DNA of 64,000 nucleotides, taken from Enterobacter ludwigii (GTDB lineage: Bacteria; Pseudomonadota; Gammaproteobacteria; Enterobacterales; Enterobacteriaceae). The notes under the pieces are model-generated. The model ran no database searches and was not told the DNA's origin. It was given only the letters and a program-made list of their open reading frames with translations. The position numbers were made by a program, and so were the translations under genes. Shown here in pieces: positions 17,665 to 27,120 of this stretch (positions are counted from its first letter, which is position 1; the number at the start of each line of letters is the position of its first letter). The stretch spans positions 1,426,001 through 1,490,000 of the forward strand of contig NZ_CP017279.1 of the NCBI RefSeq assembly GCF_001750725.1, given 5' to 3'.

Positions 17665-19128
17665 ATGACCCAAAATATTTCTTTCAGAAATGCTGCTTTT
17701 TATGAGCAAAAATTTGTCATCTCAACCTGCCATTTCACATTTCAGGGGTACAGTCTGTTGCTTAAACAGTACGGTATAGATGCTTCGCACGTTCGTTTTG
17801 AGGGGGATGAACCTTCCCGGCAGGATCTGGAAAATATCCTTATCAGTCAAAATGCTCAAATCTCGGTGTTCCTCGGCAAAGGTGTGGTCTCTCTGCTGGA
17901 GAGCCTGAAGCGACTCGCTTGCGTGCTAAATAAACTTCCTGTTATTCGAAAGGTAACCCTGTACGGGGAAATGCCGGATGGCTGGCTGTATCGAACTCTG
18001 GGGAATCTTTTAAATAATACTTTCCAGCTTTCATTGATTCGTATAGCCAGCGTGTCTGATGTTATGACCTGTTTTCGTATGCATAATGACGTATTTAAGG
18101 ATAACTCACGTTCTTTGCGTGACCAATACTGGGGGTTGTCTTATCAGGAAAACGTAAAAGGTTTAACCGAAAGAGAGGTAAGCGTTTTATTAAATTTTTA
18201 TCGCGGAATGTCAGTAAAAGAGCAGTGTGAAAAAATGGGGCTGTCTAATAAAACGGTTTATACCCATCGTAAGGAAGGGGTGAAAAAATTACACCAGATC
18301 CGACGCTGGCTGAAAGATCCGCATGCCTTAAGAATCGAAGGAAGCACGGAACGGTTAACGCAAAAAGAAAGTCTCTCTGCCAAAGAGACGGCGGTGTATA
18401 ATGCATTGCTAAAAAGAGAAATATTCCCTGCATATCAGATCATAACCGATCGTTATAAGAAAGGGGTGGGGTTTGAGATACTCATTCGCTGGAATAATAA
18501 TGGTAAAATTATCAAGCCAGTTAATTTTCTTACTGATATTTCAAGCCAGGAAATATGGCTAAAAATTACTGCGCTAGTGATTCATGCTGCGGTGTCAGGT
18601 ATTAATAAATATAACGGTAAATATTATTTTTCCGTCAATATCCCCCCGCGTCTTGCCTCGGGTAATGCACTTCCCGACATGGCCAAAAAGGCTGTGGCGA
18701 TGCTGCTCAATCCGCAGTGGGCCGACAAACTGGTCTTTGAATTTGCCGAAGATATTGATGTAACCAAGGATAGGACGATCCCAGAAACCATGCGGCGTTT
18801 ACGCAATACCGGGTGCCGGCTGTTTCTCGATGACTGCTTTTCCAACCATCAAACCATGTTCCCGGTAAGGCAGGTGCATTTTGATGGATTAAAGCTTGAC
18901 CGGGATATCGTCGAGCATTTTGTGGCGAATGACAACGATTATAATCTTATTAAAGCGATACAGATATACAGCGATATGACCGGCACGGATTGTATTGCTG
19001 AAGGGGTGGATAGCGAAGAGAAGTTTGAGAAGTTAGTCGCCCTTGGGGTTAAAAGTTTTCAGGGCTATTATCTGTCACGGGCCGTGAAAGAAGACGAATT
19101 AGATCGTATGGTCAGATTGTTTAGCTAA
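17665..19128 (+). CDS. LuxR-type HTH / EAL domain fusion (putative c-di-GMP phosphodiesterase or sensor regulator)
   Basis: The 487-residue protein has three parts: an N-terminal region (1-160) resembling a degenerate receiver, a LuxR helix-turn-helix at about 166-210 (LTEREVSVLLNFYRG), and an EAL domain at about 245-487. The EAL motif reads E271-I-L-I-R275. The other catalytic positions appear kept: N325 in SVNIPP, E359/E362, D389-D390, K410 in GLKLD, E446 in AEGVD and Q466 in FQGYY. Loop 6, normally DDFGTGYSS, is DDCFSNHQT here, so activity could be low or the domain could act as a c-di-GMP sensor. Its place beside a large adhesin fits the known link between c-di-GMP and adhesin output. It is AT-rich compared with the downstream housekeeping genes. 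Confidence 0.88.
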   Translation: MTQNISFRNAAFYEQKFVISTCHFTFQGYSLLLKQYGIDASHVRFEGDEPSRQDLENILISQNAQISVFLGKGVVSLLESLKRLACVLNKLPVIRKVTLYGEMPDGWLYRTLGNLLNNTFQLSLIRIASVSDVMTCFRMHNDVFKDNSRSLRDQYWGLSYQENVKGLTEREVSVLLNFYRGMSVKEQCEKMGLSNKTVYTHRKEGVKKLHQIRRWLKDPHALRIEGSTERLTQKESLSAKETAVYNALLKREIFPAYQIITDRYKKGVGFEILIRWNNNGKIIKPVNFLTDISSQEIWLKITALVIHAAVSGINKYNGKYYFSVNIPPRLASGNALPDMAKKAVAMLLNPQWADKLVFEFAEDIDVTKDRTIPETMRRLRNTGCRLFLDDCFSNHQTMFPVRQVHFDGLKLDRDIVEHFVANDNDYNLIKAIQIYSDMTGTDCIAEGVDSEEKFEKLVALGVKSFQGYYLSRAVKEDELDRMVRLFS

Positions 19129-19139
19129 AGCGCAAAAAT

Positions 19140-19158
19140 AAAGCCCCGAAGGGCCTTT
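19140..19158. terminator. Bidirectional hairpin terminator
   Basis: AAAGCCCC GAA GGGCCTTT forms a hairpin with one mismatch, followed by ATTTATTTT on the plus strand and A/T-rich sequence on the other side. It lies between the convergent EAL and DUF883-like genes. Confidence 0.6.
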
Positions 19159-19160
19159 AT

Positions 19161-19433
19161 TTATTTTCGACCCAGTAACAGGCCGAGAACAATACCTACC
19201 GCCCCCGCAGCAATTAAACCCGTCAGGGGATTGTTTCTCACCGCTTCAGTGACATCGGAAACGGCGTCGCTGGCCTGTGCGGCATATTTCTTGGCAGCAC
19301 CTTTAACCTGATGCTTAGGGGAGTCAACGAAATCGCCAAACTGCTGCTGGGCTGAGCCTGCCAGTTCATCGAGTTTATTTTTCGCTTTGTCTTCTGCAAA
19401 CTGTGTATTTTTATCAGTATTGAAATCAGTCAT
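19161..19433 (-). CDS. Small DUF883/CsbD-like membrane-anchored stress protein
   Basis: The 90-residue product is hydrophilic and helical at first, with Lys, Glu and Ala rich segments. The C-terminal end carries a glycine-rich membrane helix, residues about 67-90, ending VGIVLGLLLGRK. This matches the ElaB/YqjD/YgaM (DUF883) plan, in which the tail anchors the protein in the inner membrane; E. coli YqjD is known to bind ribosomes in stationary phase. The N-terminal part also recalls CsbD proteins. An AGGAGG-like site sits just upstream of the start at 19433. It is a single-gene unit. Confidence 0.75.
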   Translation of the reverse strand: MTDFNTDKNTQFAEDKAKNKLDELAGSAQQQFGDFVDSPKHQVKGAAKKYAAQASDAVSDVTEAVRNNPLTGLIAAGAVGIVLGLLLGRK

Positions 19434-19552
19434 TTTTGCCTCCTTGTGTTGATAGTATAAGGATAGCCTCTCTTTTGCGTTTTAAGGGAAGCAGGGCGGA
19501 ATTTGGCACAAAATCCTCCTGTTTTCGGATATATCTCTATGCCACAAACCCT

Positions 19553-20221
19553 TTATTTCTCATTCTCATCCTGACCGTAATACAGTTTCCCAATCCGGAT
19601 AAGCGGGCGGCCCTGAGACTTGCGGTGCAGGTTACTGTCCCTGAGCGAATACACGCACCCGCAATATTCCTGCTGGTAAAACTGTTCTCGCTTGCTTATC
19701 TCAATCATGCGCGAGGAACCACCCTGTTTGCGCCAGTTGTAGTCCCAGTAGACCATCCCCGGATAGCGCGCTGCCGCACGCTGGCCGCAGTCATTTATCT
19801 GCTGCATATTCTTCCAGCGGGAGATCCCTAATGAACTACTGATGACGCGAAAACCATTTTCTGCCGCATACAACGCCGTGCGTTCGAAACGCATATCGAA
19901 GCACATGGTGCAGCGGATGCCGCGCTCGGGTTCCCATTCCATGCCCTTAGCGCGTTCAAACCAGTTATCGGTGTCGTAATCGGCATCGACAAACGGCACG
20001 CCATGTTTTTCCGCAAAGCGAATATTCTCCTCCTTACGGATGAGGTATTCCTTTTGTGGATGAATATTGGGGTTATAGAAAAATATGGTGTAATCAATTC
20101 CCGAGGCCTGGATGGCTTCCATCACTTCTCCCGAGCAGGGTGCGCAGCAGGAGTGCAGCAGCAGTTTGTCGGCACCGTCTGGCAGGGTAAGTTGAGGGCG
20201 GATAAAGGGGGTTGTACTCAT
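19553..20221 (-). CDS. queH: Epoxyqueuosine reductase QueH
   Basis: This 222-residue protein performs the last step of queuosine synthesis, reducing epoxyqueuosine to queuosine in tRNA. It belongs to the DUF208 family, a non-homologous replacement for QueG. Iron-sulphur and metal ligands are visible: the vicinal cysteines in [13 protein letters not shown], the pair in [10 protein letters not shown], and YCGCVYS near the C-terminus. I chose the start at MSTTPF (20221); longer in-frame extensions to 20314 are not conserved-looking and lack a ribosome-binding site. It appears as a single gene with no other queuosine genes nearby. Confidence 0.92.
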   Translation of the reverse strand: MSTTPFIRPQLTLPDGADKLLLHSCCAPCSGEVMEAIQASGIDYTIFFYNPNIHPQKEYLIRKEENIRFAEKHGVPFVDADYDTDNWFERAKGMEWEPERGIRCTMCFDMRFERTALYAAENGFRVISSSLGISRWKNMQQINDCGQRAAARYPGMVYWDYNWRKQGGSSRMIEISKREQFYQQEYCGCVYSLRDSNLHRKSQGRPLIRIGKLYYGQDENEK

Positions 20222-20575
20222 CGTATCAACTCTATGTGAATGAAATTTATTGAATTGTAGTCCTGTAATTGAAGAAAGTGAACGTTCAGGGCAAACCCCG
20301 GCGAACATAAACATACACGTTTCTTTTCTATGGCTCCGATCACGTCACCTCGTATTCCCCCGATCCTGCGACGACTCGCAGCAATCATGCATTGACCGAA
20401 GGAATAAATTCGACATAATTTATTTCTGTGGTGAATCCTCTCACAAGAGAGGGCGTTCCAGACTACTGCTGTCCGCAGGTATGCTCGCGTCTTTGCTTAT
20501 CTGGGAAGAGTCACTGGAATGCACCCGACACCACGATTCTTTCTTTAATTTTTTATCCCATTGGAAGGGTATAGA
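20222..20575. other. Intergenic region between queH and a lipoprotein gene
   Basis: These 354 bases hold the divergent promoters of queH and the small lipoprotein. No gene, repeat or strong hairpin was found. The last bases contain the GAAGGG ribosome-binding site of the lipoprotein gene. Confidence 0.4.
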
Positions 20576-20785
20576 GTGCACAAGTTTAATTCCTCTCTTC
20601 TTGCGATTTTTTTGCTGACAGGTTGTAGTTCCGATCTGGTTCTCAGCCCACCTCAAAAACCTGAATACAAGGCAATGCCAGAGATAACCCAGTCTGTGAC
20701 GCCATCCCAACAGCGTGCGATCATGGCTGGCGAGAGGCCTGATTGGTCAGAAAGGACGCCAGTCGGCACCATGAAACGATATTGA
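20576..20785 (+). CDS. Small lipoprotein of unknown function
   Basis: A 69-residue product starts at GTG 20576, chosen because GAAGGG lies six bases upstream; the TTG at 20561 has no such site. The N-terminus has a charged start, a hydrophobic stretch and a lipobox LLTGC, so Cys16 should be lipidated and the mature protein membrane-anchored. The remainder is polar and proline-rich and ends in GTMKRY. I do not recognise the family. A strong terminator follows at once. Confidence 0.7.
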   Translation: MHKFNSSLLAIFLLTGCSSDLVLSPPQKPEYKAMPEITQSVTPSQQRAIMAGERPDWSERTPVGTMKRY

Positions 20786-20803
20786 TAAATACCTAGCGAC
20801 CAG

Positions 20804-20827
20804 GGCTGCCATTCGGTGGCCTTTTTT
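20804..20827 (+). terminator. Rho-independent terminator of the small lipoprotein gene
   Basis: GGCTGCC ATTC GGTGGCC forms a 7-bp stem including G-T pairs, followed directly by TTTTTT. Confidence 0.85.
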
Positions 20828-21063
20828 ATTGTGATGAATGAGCGGGATGTGATGGCTACAGTCCCTTGTTTGCTCAGCAACAGGGCTCGCGTGCCTGGTG
20901 CGACGTTGTACCTATCAATTGGCTAAGAATAAGGGGGTGTAGACATGTAACATACTGAATATTTTAGAAAAATAGGTAATGGAATGAGTATAAAGTTACT
21001 TTATATCCGAAAGAGCCTTTTACCCTCTCAGCTAACTACACGATAACCACGTCAAACCTAATG

Positions 21064-21093
21064 TTTACATAAAGCTGCTTTCAAAGATACAAT
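21064..21093 (+). promoter_or_regulatory. Sigma-70 promoter of frmRA
   Basis: TTTACA (21064-21069) and TACAAT (21088-21093) are each one base from the consensus hexamers and are separated by 18 bases. The FrmR operator overlaps the -10 element, which fits repression. Confidence 0.7.
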
Positions 21094-21109
21094 ACCCCCC
21101 TATAGTATC
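21086..21109. promoter_or_regulatory. FrmR operator
   Basis: The sequence has GATAC and GTATC arms around a run of six C residues (ATACCCCCCTATAGTAT at 21092-21108), as known for FrmR/RcnR/CsoR-type operators. It ends just before the AGGAGG ribosome-binding site of frmR. Confidence 0.8.
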
Positions 21110-21119
21110 AGGAGGGCGT

Positions 21120-21395
21120 ATGCCGCATTCACCCGCAGATAAAAAACGTATTCTGACGCGCGTCCGCCGCATTCGAGGGCAGGTTGATGCTCTTGAGCGT
21201 GCACTGGAATCGGGCGACCCCTGTCTGGCCATCCTGCAGCAAATTGCCGCCGTGCGCGGTGCTGCGAATGGGCTGATGGGCGAAATGGTTGAAATTCACC
21301 TCAAAGATGAGCTGGTGACCGGGGAAACAACGCCGGACCAGCGGGCCGTTCGCATGGCAGAAGTCGGCCATTTGCTGCGCTCTTATCTAAAATAA
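21120..21395 (+). CDS. frmR: Formaldehyde-responsive repressor FrmR
   Basis: This 91-residue member of the CsoR/RcnR family represses the formaldehyde detoxification genes and releases DNA when formaldehyde cross-links its N-terminal proline to a conserved cysteine. Pro2 follows the start Met and the Cys is in GDPCLAIL. The whole chain fits the family length of about 90. It is the first gene of an operon with frmA, 33 bases downstream, behind its own operator. Confidence 0.95.
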   Translation: MPHSPADKKRILTRVRRIRGQVDALERALESGDPCLAILQQIAAVRGAANGLMGEMVEIHLKDELVTGETTPDQRAVRMAEVGHLLRSYLK

Positions 21396-22547
<1,152 letters not shown>

Positions 22548-22554
22548 CTCTTCT

Positions 22555-22578
22555 GCCAGCGGTTTTTTTGCCGCTGGC
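22555..22578 (+). terminator. Hairpin after frmA
   Basis: GCCAGCGG and CCGCTGGC flank seven T residues, forming an 8-bp stem with a poly-T loop eight bases after the frmA stop. The missing T-run downstream makes termination plausible but not certain. Confidence 0.5.
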
Positions 22579-22629
22579 GTTTCCTGCATAATCTTCTCTA
22601 AAGTGTGACCTGCCTTGCGCTTTTAGCCG

Positions 22630-22656
22630 TAAGCTAATCTCCAGCCGTGCCGATGA
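22630..22656 (+). promoter_or_regulatory. Sigma-28 (FliA) type promoter of trg
   Basis: GCCGATGA at 22649-22656 matches seven of eight bases of the flagellar -10 element GCCGATAA. Eleven bases upstream, TAAGCTAA (22630-22637) is a weak match to TAAAGTTT. The position, about 50 bases before the trg start, and the flagellar/chemotaxis control of receptor genes in E. coli support the call. Confidence 0.65.
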
Positions 22657-22708
22657 CTATTTTACAGGCGTGTTTTTACGCATCTTACCTACAAGAGAGT
22701 CGACGGTC

Positions 22709-24400
22709 ATGGACAACACAACAACGGTGCAGGCGCAGCGCACGCTGAGCTTTTTGCATCATATCAGGCTGGTTCCGCTGTTTTCCTCCATTCTCGGTGG
22801 CATTATTTTGCTGTTCGCCTTGAGCTCAGGTCTGGCGGGCTATTTCCTGCTGCAGGCAGACGCCGATCAGCAGGATGTCACATCAGAAATTCAGGTGCGT
22901 ATGGGGCTGTCGAACAGTTCTAACCATCTTCGCACCGCGCGTATCAATATGATCCACGCTGGCGCGGCCAGCCGTATCGCTGAGATGGATGCAATGAAGC
23001 AGAACATCAGCGAGGCGGAAAAACGTATTAAGCAGTCTCAGGATGGCTTTAATGCGTACATGAACCGCCCCGTTCGTACGGCGGAGGATGAAGCACTGGA
23101 TGCCGAACTGAAAACACGCTTTGACGCCTATATCGCGGGCCTTCAGCCGATGGTTAAATTTGCCAAAAACGGCATGTTTGAAGCGATCATTAACCATGAA
23201 AACGAATCCGCGCGCCCGCTGGATGACGCCTATAACGCCGTCCTGCTGAAGGCGATTAAGATCCGTACCGACCGGGCCAATGCCCTGACGGCGCAGGCGC
23301 ACAGCCGCACGCAGCTGGGCCTGATGTTTATGGTCGGGGCGTTTGCCCTGGCGCTGGTGTTGACCGCGCTGACCTTTATCGTGCTGCGCCGCACGGTCAT
23401 CAATCCGCTTCAGCGTGCTGCTACGCGAATCGAGAACATTGCGAAAGGCGACCTGACGATGCCGGATGATGTCGCCGGGCGCAGCGAAATTGGCCGACTG
23501 ACGCGCGACCTGCAAACCATGCAGCACTCGCTGGAGACCACGGTCGGCACCGTACGCCAGGGGGCGGAAGAGATCTATCGCGGAACCAGTGAAATCTCGG
23601 CTGGCAACACCGATCTCTCATCCCGTACCGAACAGCAGGCGGCCGCCATTGAGCAGACTGCCGCAAGTATGGAACAGCTGACCGCGACGGTGAAACAGAA
23701 TGCCGATAACGCGCACCATGCCAGCAAGCTGGCGGAAGATGCCTCCGGTAAAGCCAGCCGTGGCGGCCAGATGGTCTCCGGCGTGGTGAAAACGATGAGC
23801 AATATCTCCACCAGCTCGAAGAAGATCTCTGAGATTACTGCGGTAATTAACAGCATTGCGTTCCAGACCAATATCCTGGCGCTCAATGCGGCAGTAGAAG
23901 CAGCGCGTGCGGGTGAACAAGGACGCGGCTTTGCGGTGGTGGCGAGCGAAGTGCGTACCCTGGCGAGCCGAAGTGCAAATGCCGCGAAAGAGATTGAAAG
24001 CCTGATCAACGAGTCGGTTTCCCTGATCGATCAGGGTTCCGGTGAAGTGGTCGCCGCGGGCAACACCATGAACGACATCGTCGATGCGGTGAAACGCGTC
24101 ACCGATATTATGCTGGAAATTGCCGCCGCCTCCGACGAACAGAGCCGCGGTATCGAGCAGGTCAGCCAGGCGATTTCGGAGATGGACAAAGTGACGCAGC
24201 AGAACGCCTCGCTGGTGGAAGAAGCCTCTGCGGCGGCGGCCTCCCTGGAAGAACAGGGCGCACGCCTGACCGAGGCAGTCGGGGCATTTCGTCTGAGTGG
24301 CGCAAAGCCTGGCCGGCCGGTCTCGTCTGCGCCAGCGGCGAAAAACGCACCTTTACGTCCTGCGCCTGCGGTGTCGGGTGATAACTGGGAAACGTTCTGA
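22709..24400 (+). CDS. trg: Methyl-accepting chemotaxis protein III, ribose/galactose sensor Trg
   Basis: The 563-residue receptor reads signals of periplasmic ribose- and galactose-binding proteins and controls CheA. Transmembrane helix 1 lies near residues 22-48 and helix 2 near 205-230, flanking a periplasmic four-helix sensor domain. A HAMP domain and a signalling hairpin follow, with the hallmark tip FQTNILALNAAVEAARAGEQ. The whole chain resembles E. coli Trg. I chose ATG 22709 because AAGAGAG precedes it at the right distance. Unlike E. coli Trg as I remember it, the chain ends in NWETF, the CheR/CheB docking pentapeptide of Tsr and Tar. Confidence 0.92.
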   Translation: MDNTTTVQAQRTLSFLHHIRLVPLFSSILGGIILLFALSSGLAGYFLLQADADQQDVTSEIQVRMGLSNSSNHLRTARINMIHAGAASRIAEMDAMKQNISEAEKRIKQSQDGFNAYMNRPVRTAEDEALDAELKTRFDAYIAGLQPMVKFAKNGMFEAIINHENESARPLDDAYNAVLLKAIKIRTDRANALTAQAHSRTQLGLMFMVGAFALALVLTALTFIVLRRTVINPLQRAATRIENIAKGDLTMPDDVAGRSEIGRLTRDLQTMQHSLETTVGTVRQGAEEIYRGTSEISAGNTDLSSRTEQQAAAIEQTAASMEQLTATVKQNADNAHHASKLAEDASGKASRGGQMVSGVVKTMSNISTSSKKISEITAVINSIAFQTNILALNAAVEAARAGEQGRGFAVVASEVRTLASRSANAAKEIESLINESVSLIDQGSGEVVAAGNTMNDIVDAVKRVTDIMLEIAAASDEQSRGIEQVSQAISEMDKVTQQNASLVEEASAAAASLEEQGARLTEAVGAFRLSGAKPGRPVSSAPAAKNAPLRPAPAVSGDNWETF

Positions 24401-24428
24401 GTCATCCGGGTAAACGGGTGAAAAAAAA

Positions 24429-24450
24429 GGGACCGTCAGGTCCCTTTTTT
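24429..24450. terminator. Bidirectional terminator between trg and the PQQ dehydrogenase gene
   Basis: GGGACC GTCA GGTCCC is flanked by eight A residues on the left and six T residues on the right, so it can terminate both convergent genes. Confidence 0.9.
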
Positions 24451-24456
24451 ATTGCG

Positions 24457-26838
24457 TTACTGCTTATCCGGCAGCGCGTAGGCAATCACGTAATCACCGC
24501 GATCCGGCGACTGACGGGCACCCCCCGCGTTGATGATGATGTACTGTTTACCGGTTTTCGGTGAAACATAGGTCATCGGTCCGGACTGGCTACCGACCGG
24601 CAGACGGTCTTTCCAGATCTCTTTTCCGGTGGCGGTATCAAACGCGCGCAGGTAGAAATCCTGGGTGCCGGCAAAGAACAGCAGACCGGACTGGGTAGCG
24701 AGGGACGCGCCCAGGGTCGGCATACCGATTGGGATCGGCATATGCATGCGAATGCCAAGCGGGCCAGTATCTTCCACCGTACCGACCGGAACCTGCCACA
24801 CCAGCTTGCCTGATTTCAGGTCAACGGCTGACATGGTGCCAAACGGTGGCTTCTGACACGGAATGCCCAACGGCGACAGGAAGCGTTCACGCATAGCCCC
24901 GAACGGTGTACCGTCCATAGGCACAATACCCATCTCAATGCCGCTGGCGTTTTTCGCCACGTTGGCACGCGGTACCATGTAGTTTGCCAGTCCCAGGCGC
25001 ATATCGTTAACGAACATCAGGCTGTTGTTCGGGTCGATTGAGACGCTGCCCCAGTTCATCCCGCCAAGGGAACCCGGGAACTGCAGGGAACGGTCGAGAC
25101 CAGGTGGGGTGAAGACGCCCTGGTGACGCATCTCTTTAAACTGAATGCGGCACAGCAGCAGGTCTACTGGTGTCGCCCCCCACATATCCGATTCGGTCAG
25201 CGTCTGGTTGCCAATCATCGGCATGCCAACAGAGTACGGTTGGGTCGGGGAGTAACGCTCACCTTCAACGTTACCGGCCGGTACCGGGCGCTCTTCCACT
25301 TTCGCCACGGGCTTGCCGGTTTCGCGGTTGAGCATAAAGATCATGCCCTGCTTGCTGGTCTGCACCAGCACCGGCGTGGTGCCACCTTTACCGTCGGGTA
25401 AATCGTACAGCAGCGGCTGGGAAGGGAGATCAAAGTCCCACAGGTCGTGGTGGGTGGTCTGGAAATGCCAGCGCACCTGACCGGTGGCGGCGTCCACCGC
25501 CACGATGGAGGAGCTGTACTTGTCATCCAGCGCCGTACGCTCACCCGCCCAGAAATCTGGCGTGGCGTTGCCGGTTGGCAGATAGATCAGGTTCAGTTTT
25601 GCATCGTAAGACATGGCAGACCAGACGTTCGGCGTGCCGCGTGTATAGGTCTGTCCTTCCGGTGGAAGGCCGGTCAGCTGCGGATTACCTGGATCCCATG
25701 CCCATGCCAGCTTGCCGGCATGAACGTCATACGCACGCACGACGCCCGGCGGTTCGCCGATGGAGAAGTTATCCGCGATACGACCGCCAACCACCACCAC
25801 ATTCCCCGCGACCAGCGGCGTGGAGGTCTGCTGATAGTAACCCGGCTTGATTTCCCCCATCCCGATGCTCAGGTCAACGGTGCCACGATTGCCAAAGTCT
25901 TCACAGACCTTGCCGTTATCTGCATTGATGGCTATCAGTCGCGCATCGGTGGTCGGCAGGAACAGACGACGAGGGCATGCCGCAGGTTGTGTATCTCCCT
26001 GTGACGTTGTCACGCTGCTGTGGTCTTCAAAATAGCCCAGACCGCGGCAACGCTGCCAGTTCGGTGCCGAGGCTTTCGCGTCGTAACGCCATTTTTCTTT
26101 ACCGGAGTCGACGTCCAGCGCCAGGACTTTACTGTACGGCGTACAGACATACAGCGTGTCGCCAATTTGCAATGGGGTGTTCTGATCTTCCGCACCGGAG
26201 CCGTTGCTCTGAGGAATATCCCCCGTGTGGGCAACCCAGGCCACCTTCAGATCGTTCACGTTTTGTTTGTTAATTTGATCGAGGGCGGCGAAGCGGTCAC
26301 CGTGGGTGGTATTGCCCCAGTGCGCCCAGTTTTTCTGCTCCTGACCCGGTGCGACCGGTTTTACCGGTACCGGCTCATTCGCCGCCACCAGCGTTTGCGG
26401 CTTGAACATCCAGCCGAGGCTCACCAGCATCACGACCGCCAGAACGGCCGCGACGCCAAACGCCGGTGCTTTATTCGGGGCGTTGTGGTTTGCTGCGCGC
26501 ATAAACGGCCAGACGATGGCACAGAGGAAGGCCAGCACGGCAAACGTAAAGAGGCGCGAGAAGAGCGGCCAGAAATCCCATCCGGCATCGCTGACGGCCC
26601 AGAACAGCGAGGCAATAAACGCGATGCCATAGAGGACGATCCCGCTGGCGCGGTTGATGAAAATCAGGACGGCGGCAATCACCATCGCCACGCCCATGAT
26701 CAGGAAGTACCCACTTCCGCCTACGGTAACAAGCTTTAAACCTAAGCCGCCAACAGCCAGACCGATGAGCGTCATCAGTCCGGCAAGGAGCCACTGCAGG
26801 ATACGGGGTATCCCACGTGGCGCGCTGCCAAATGCCAT
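24457..26838 (-). CDS. Membrane-bound PQQ-dependent dehydrogenase, glucose/quinate/shikimate family
   Basis: The 793-residue quinoprotein oxidises a sugar or polyol in the periplasm and passes electrons to ubiquinone. About five transmembrane helices occupy residues 15-140. A PQQ beta-propeller fills the rest, with motifs such as HHDLWDFDLPSQP, ADNGKVCEDFGNRG and the C-terminal YIIINAGG. Length matches E. coli Gcd (796), but similarity to Gcd looks moderate and gcd has another location in E. coli, so this may be a paralogue with another substrate such as quinate or shikimate. AAGGAG precedes the start. No PQQ synthesis genes are in the window. It lies between trg and ydcI, on the same strand as ydcI. 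Confidence 0.85.
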   Translation of the reverse strand: MAFGSAPRGIPRILQWLLAGLMTLIGLAVGGLGLKLVTVGGSGYFLIMGVAMVIAAVLIFINRASGIVLYGIAFIASLFWAVSDAGWDFWPLFSRLFTFAVLAFLCAIVWPFMRAANHNAPNKAPAFGVAAVLAVVMLVSLGWMFKPQTLVAANEPVPVKPVAPGQEQKNWAHWGNTTHGDRFAALDQINKQNVNDLKVAWVAHTGDIPQSNGSGAEDQNTPLQIGDTLYVCTPYSKVLALDVDSGKEKWRYDAKASAPNWQRCRGLGYFEDHSSVTTSQGDTQPAACPRRLFLPTTDARLIAINADNGKVCEDFGNRGTVDLSIGMGEIKPGYYQQTSTPLVAGNVVVVGGRIADNFSIGEPPGVVRAYDVHAGKLAWAWDPGNPQLTGLPPEGQTYTRGTPNVWSAMSYDAKLNLIYLPTGNATPDFWAGERTALDDKYSSSIVAVDAATGQVRWHFQTTHHDLWDFDLPSQPLLYDLPDGKGGTTPVLVQTSKQGMIFMLNRETGKPVAKVEERPVPAGNVEGERYSPTQPYSVGMPMIGNQTLTESDMWGATPVDLLLCRIQFKEMRHQGVFTPPGLDRSLQFPGSLGGMNWGSVSIDPNNSLMFVNDMRLGLANYMVPRANVAKNASGIEMGIVPMDGTPFGAMRERFLSPLGIPCQKPPFGTMSAVDLKSGKLVWQVPVGTVEDTGPLGIRMHMPIPIGMPTLGASLATQSGLLFFAGTQDFYLRAFDTATGKEIWKDRLPVGSQSGPMTYVSPKTGKQYIIINAGGARQSPDRGDYVIAYALPDKQ

Positions 26839-27070
26839 TTCTGTCTCCTTTAATTCCCCCGCGTTGCGGAACGGTGCCGAATATGTACCAATTGGGTAAT
26901 AATCGCGGAGGGGGATGAGGTTTTATACGGTTTATCCGCATCATGTGCGGTTGAATTCCTGTTTAACAAATAGCATGCGAACCATTTGGTGAATTCGCGG
27001 CTATGATAAAACTGTTAAATTGTTTTACGCAATTGTTAATGGATGATTTCGCATTTTTTGACCACAGAAA

Positions 27071-27096
27071 CAAAAAACCCGTCGACAGGACGGGTT
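27071..27096 (-). terminator. Rho-independent terminator of ydcI
   Basis: Read on the minus strand, AACCCGTC and GACGGGTT form an 8-bp stem around five bases, followed by a run of T residues. It lies 25 bases past the ydcI stop, so ydcI is transcribed apart from the PQQ dehydrogenase gene. Confidence 0.85.
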
Positions 27097-27120
27097 AGTG
27101 GGTGAGGTTGTAAAGGCGTC

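Larger units (their letters stand above)
20786..21119. other. Intergenic region before frmR
   Basis: The first 40 bases hold the lipoprotein terminator and the last 60 the frmRA promoter and operator. The roughly 220 bases between show no gene or recognisable element; they are fairly AT-rich after 20930. Confidence 0.45.

Noticed and set aside
22599..22640. TAAAGTGT at 22600 as the sigma-28 -35 of trg
   Set aside because: Its distance to any GCCG element is 19 bases or more, outside the usual 10-16; the GCCGATGA element pairs better with TAAGCTAA.
25123..26739. Plus-strand frames inside the PQQ dehydrogenase gene
   Set aside because: They are antisense shadows of a well-supported 793-residue quinoprotein and show no domain signal.
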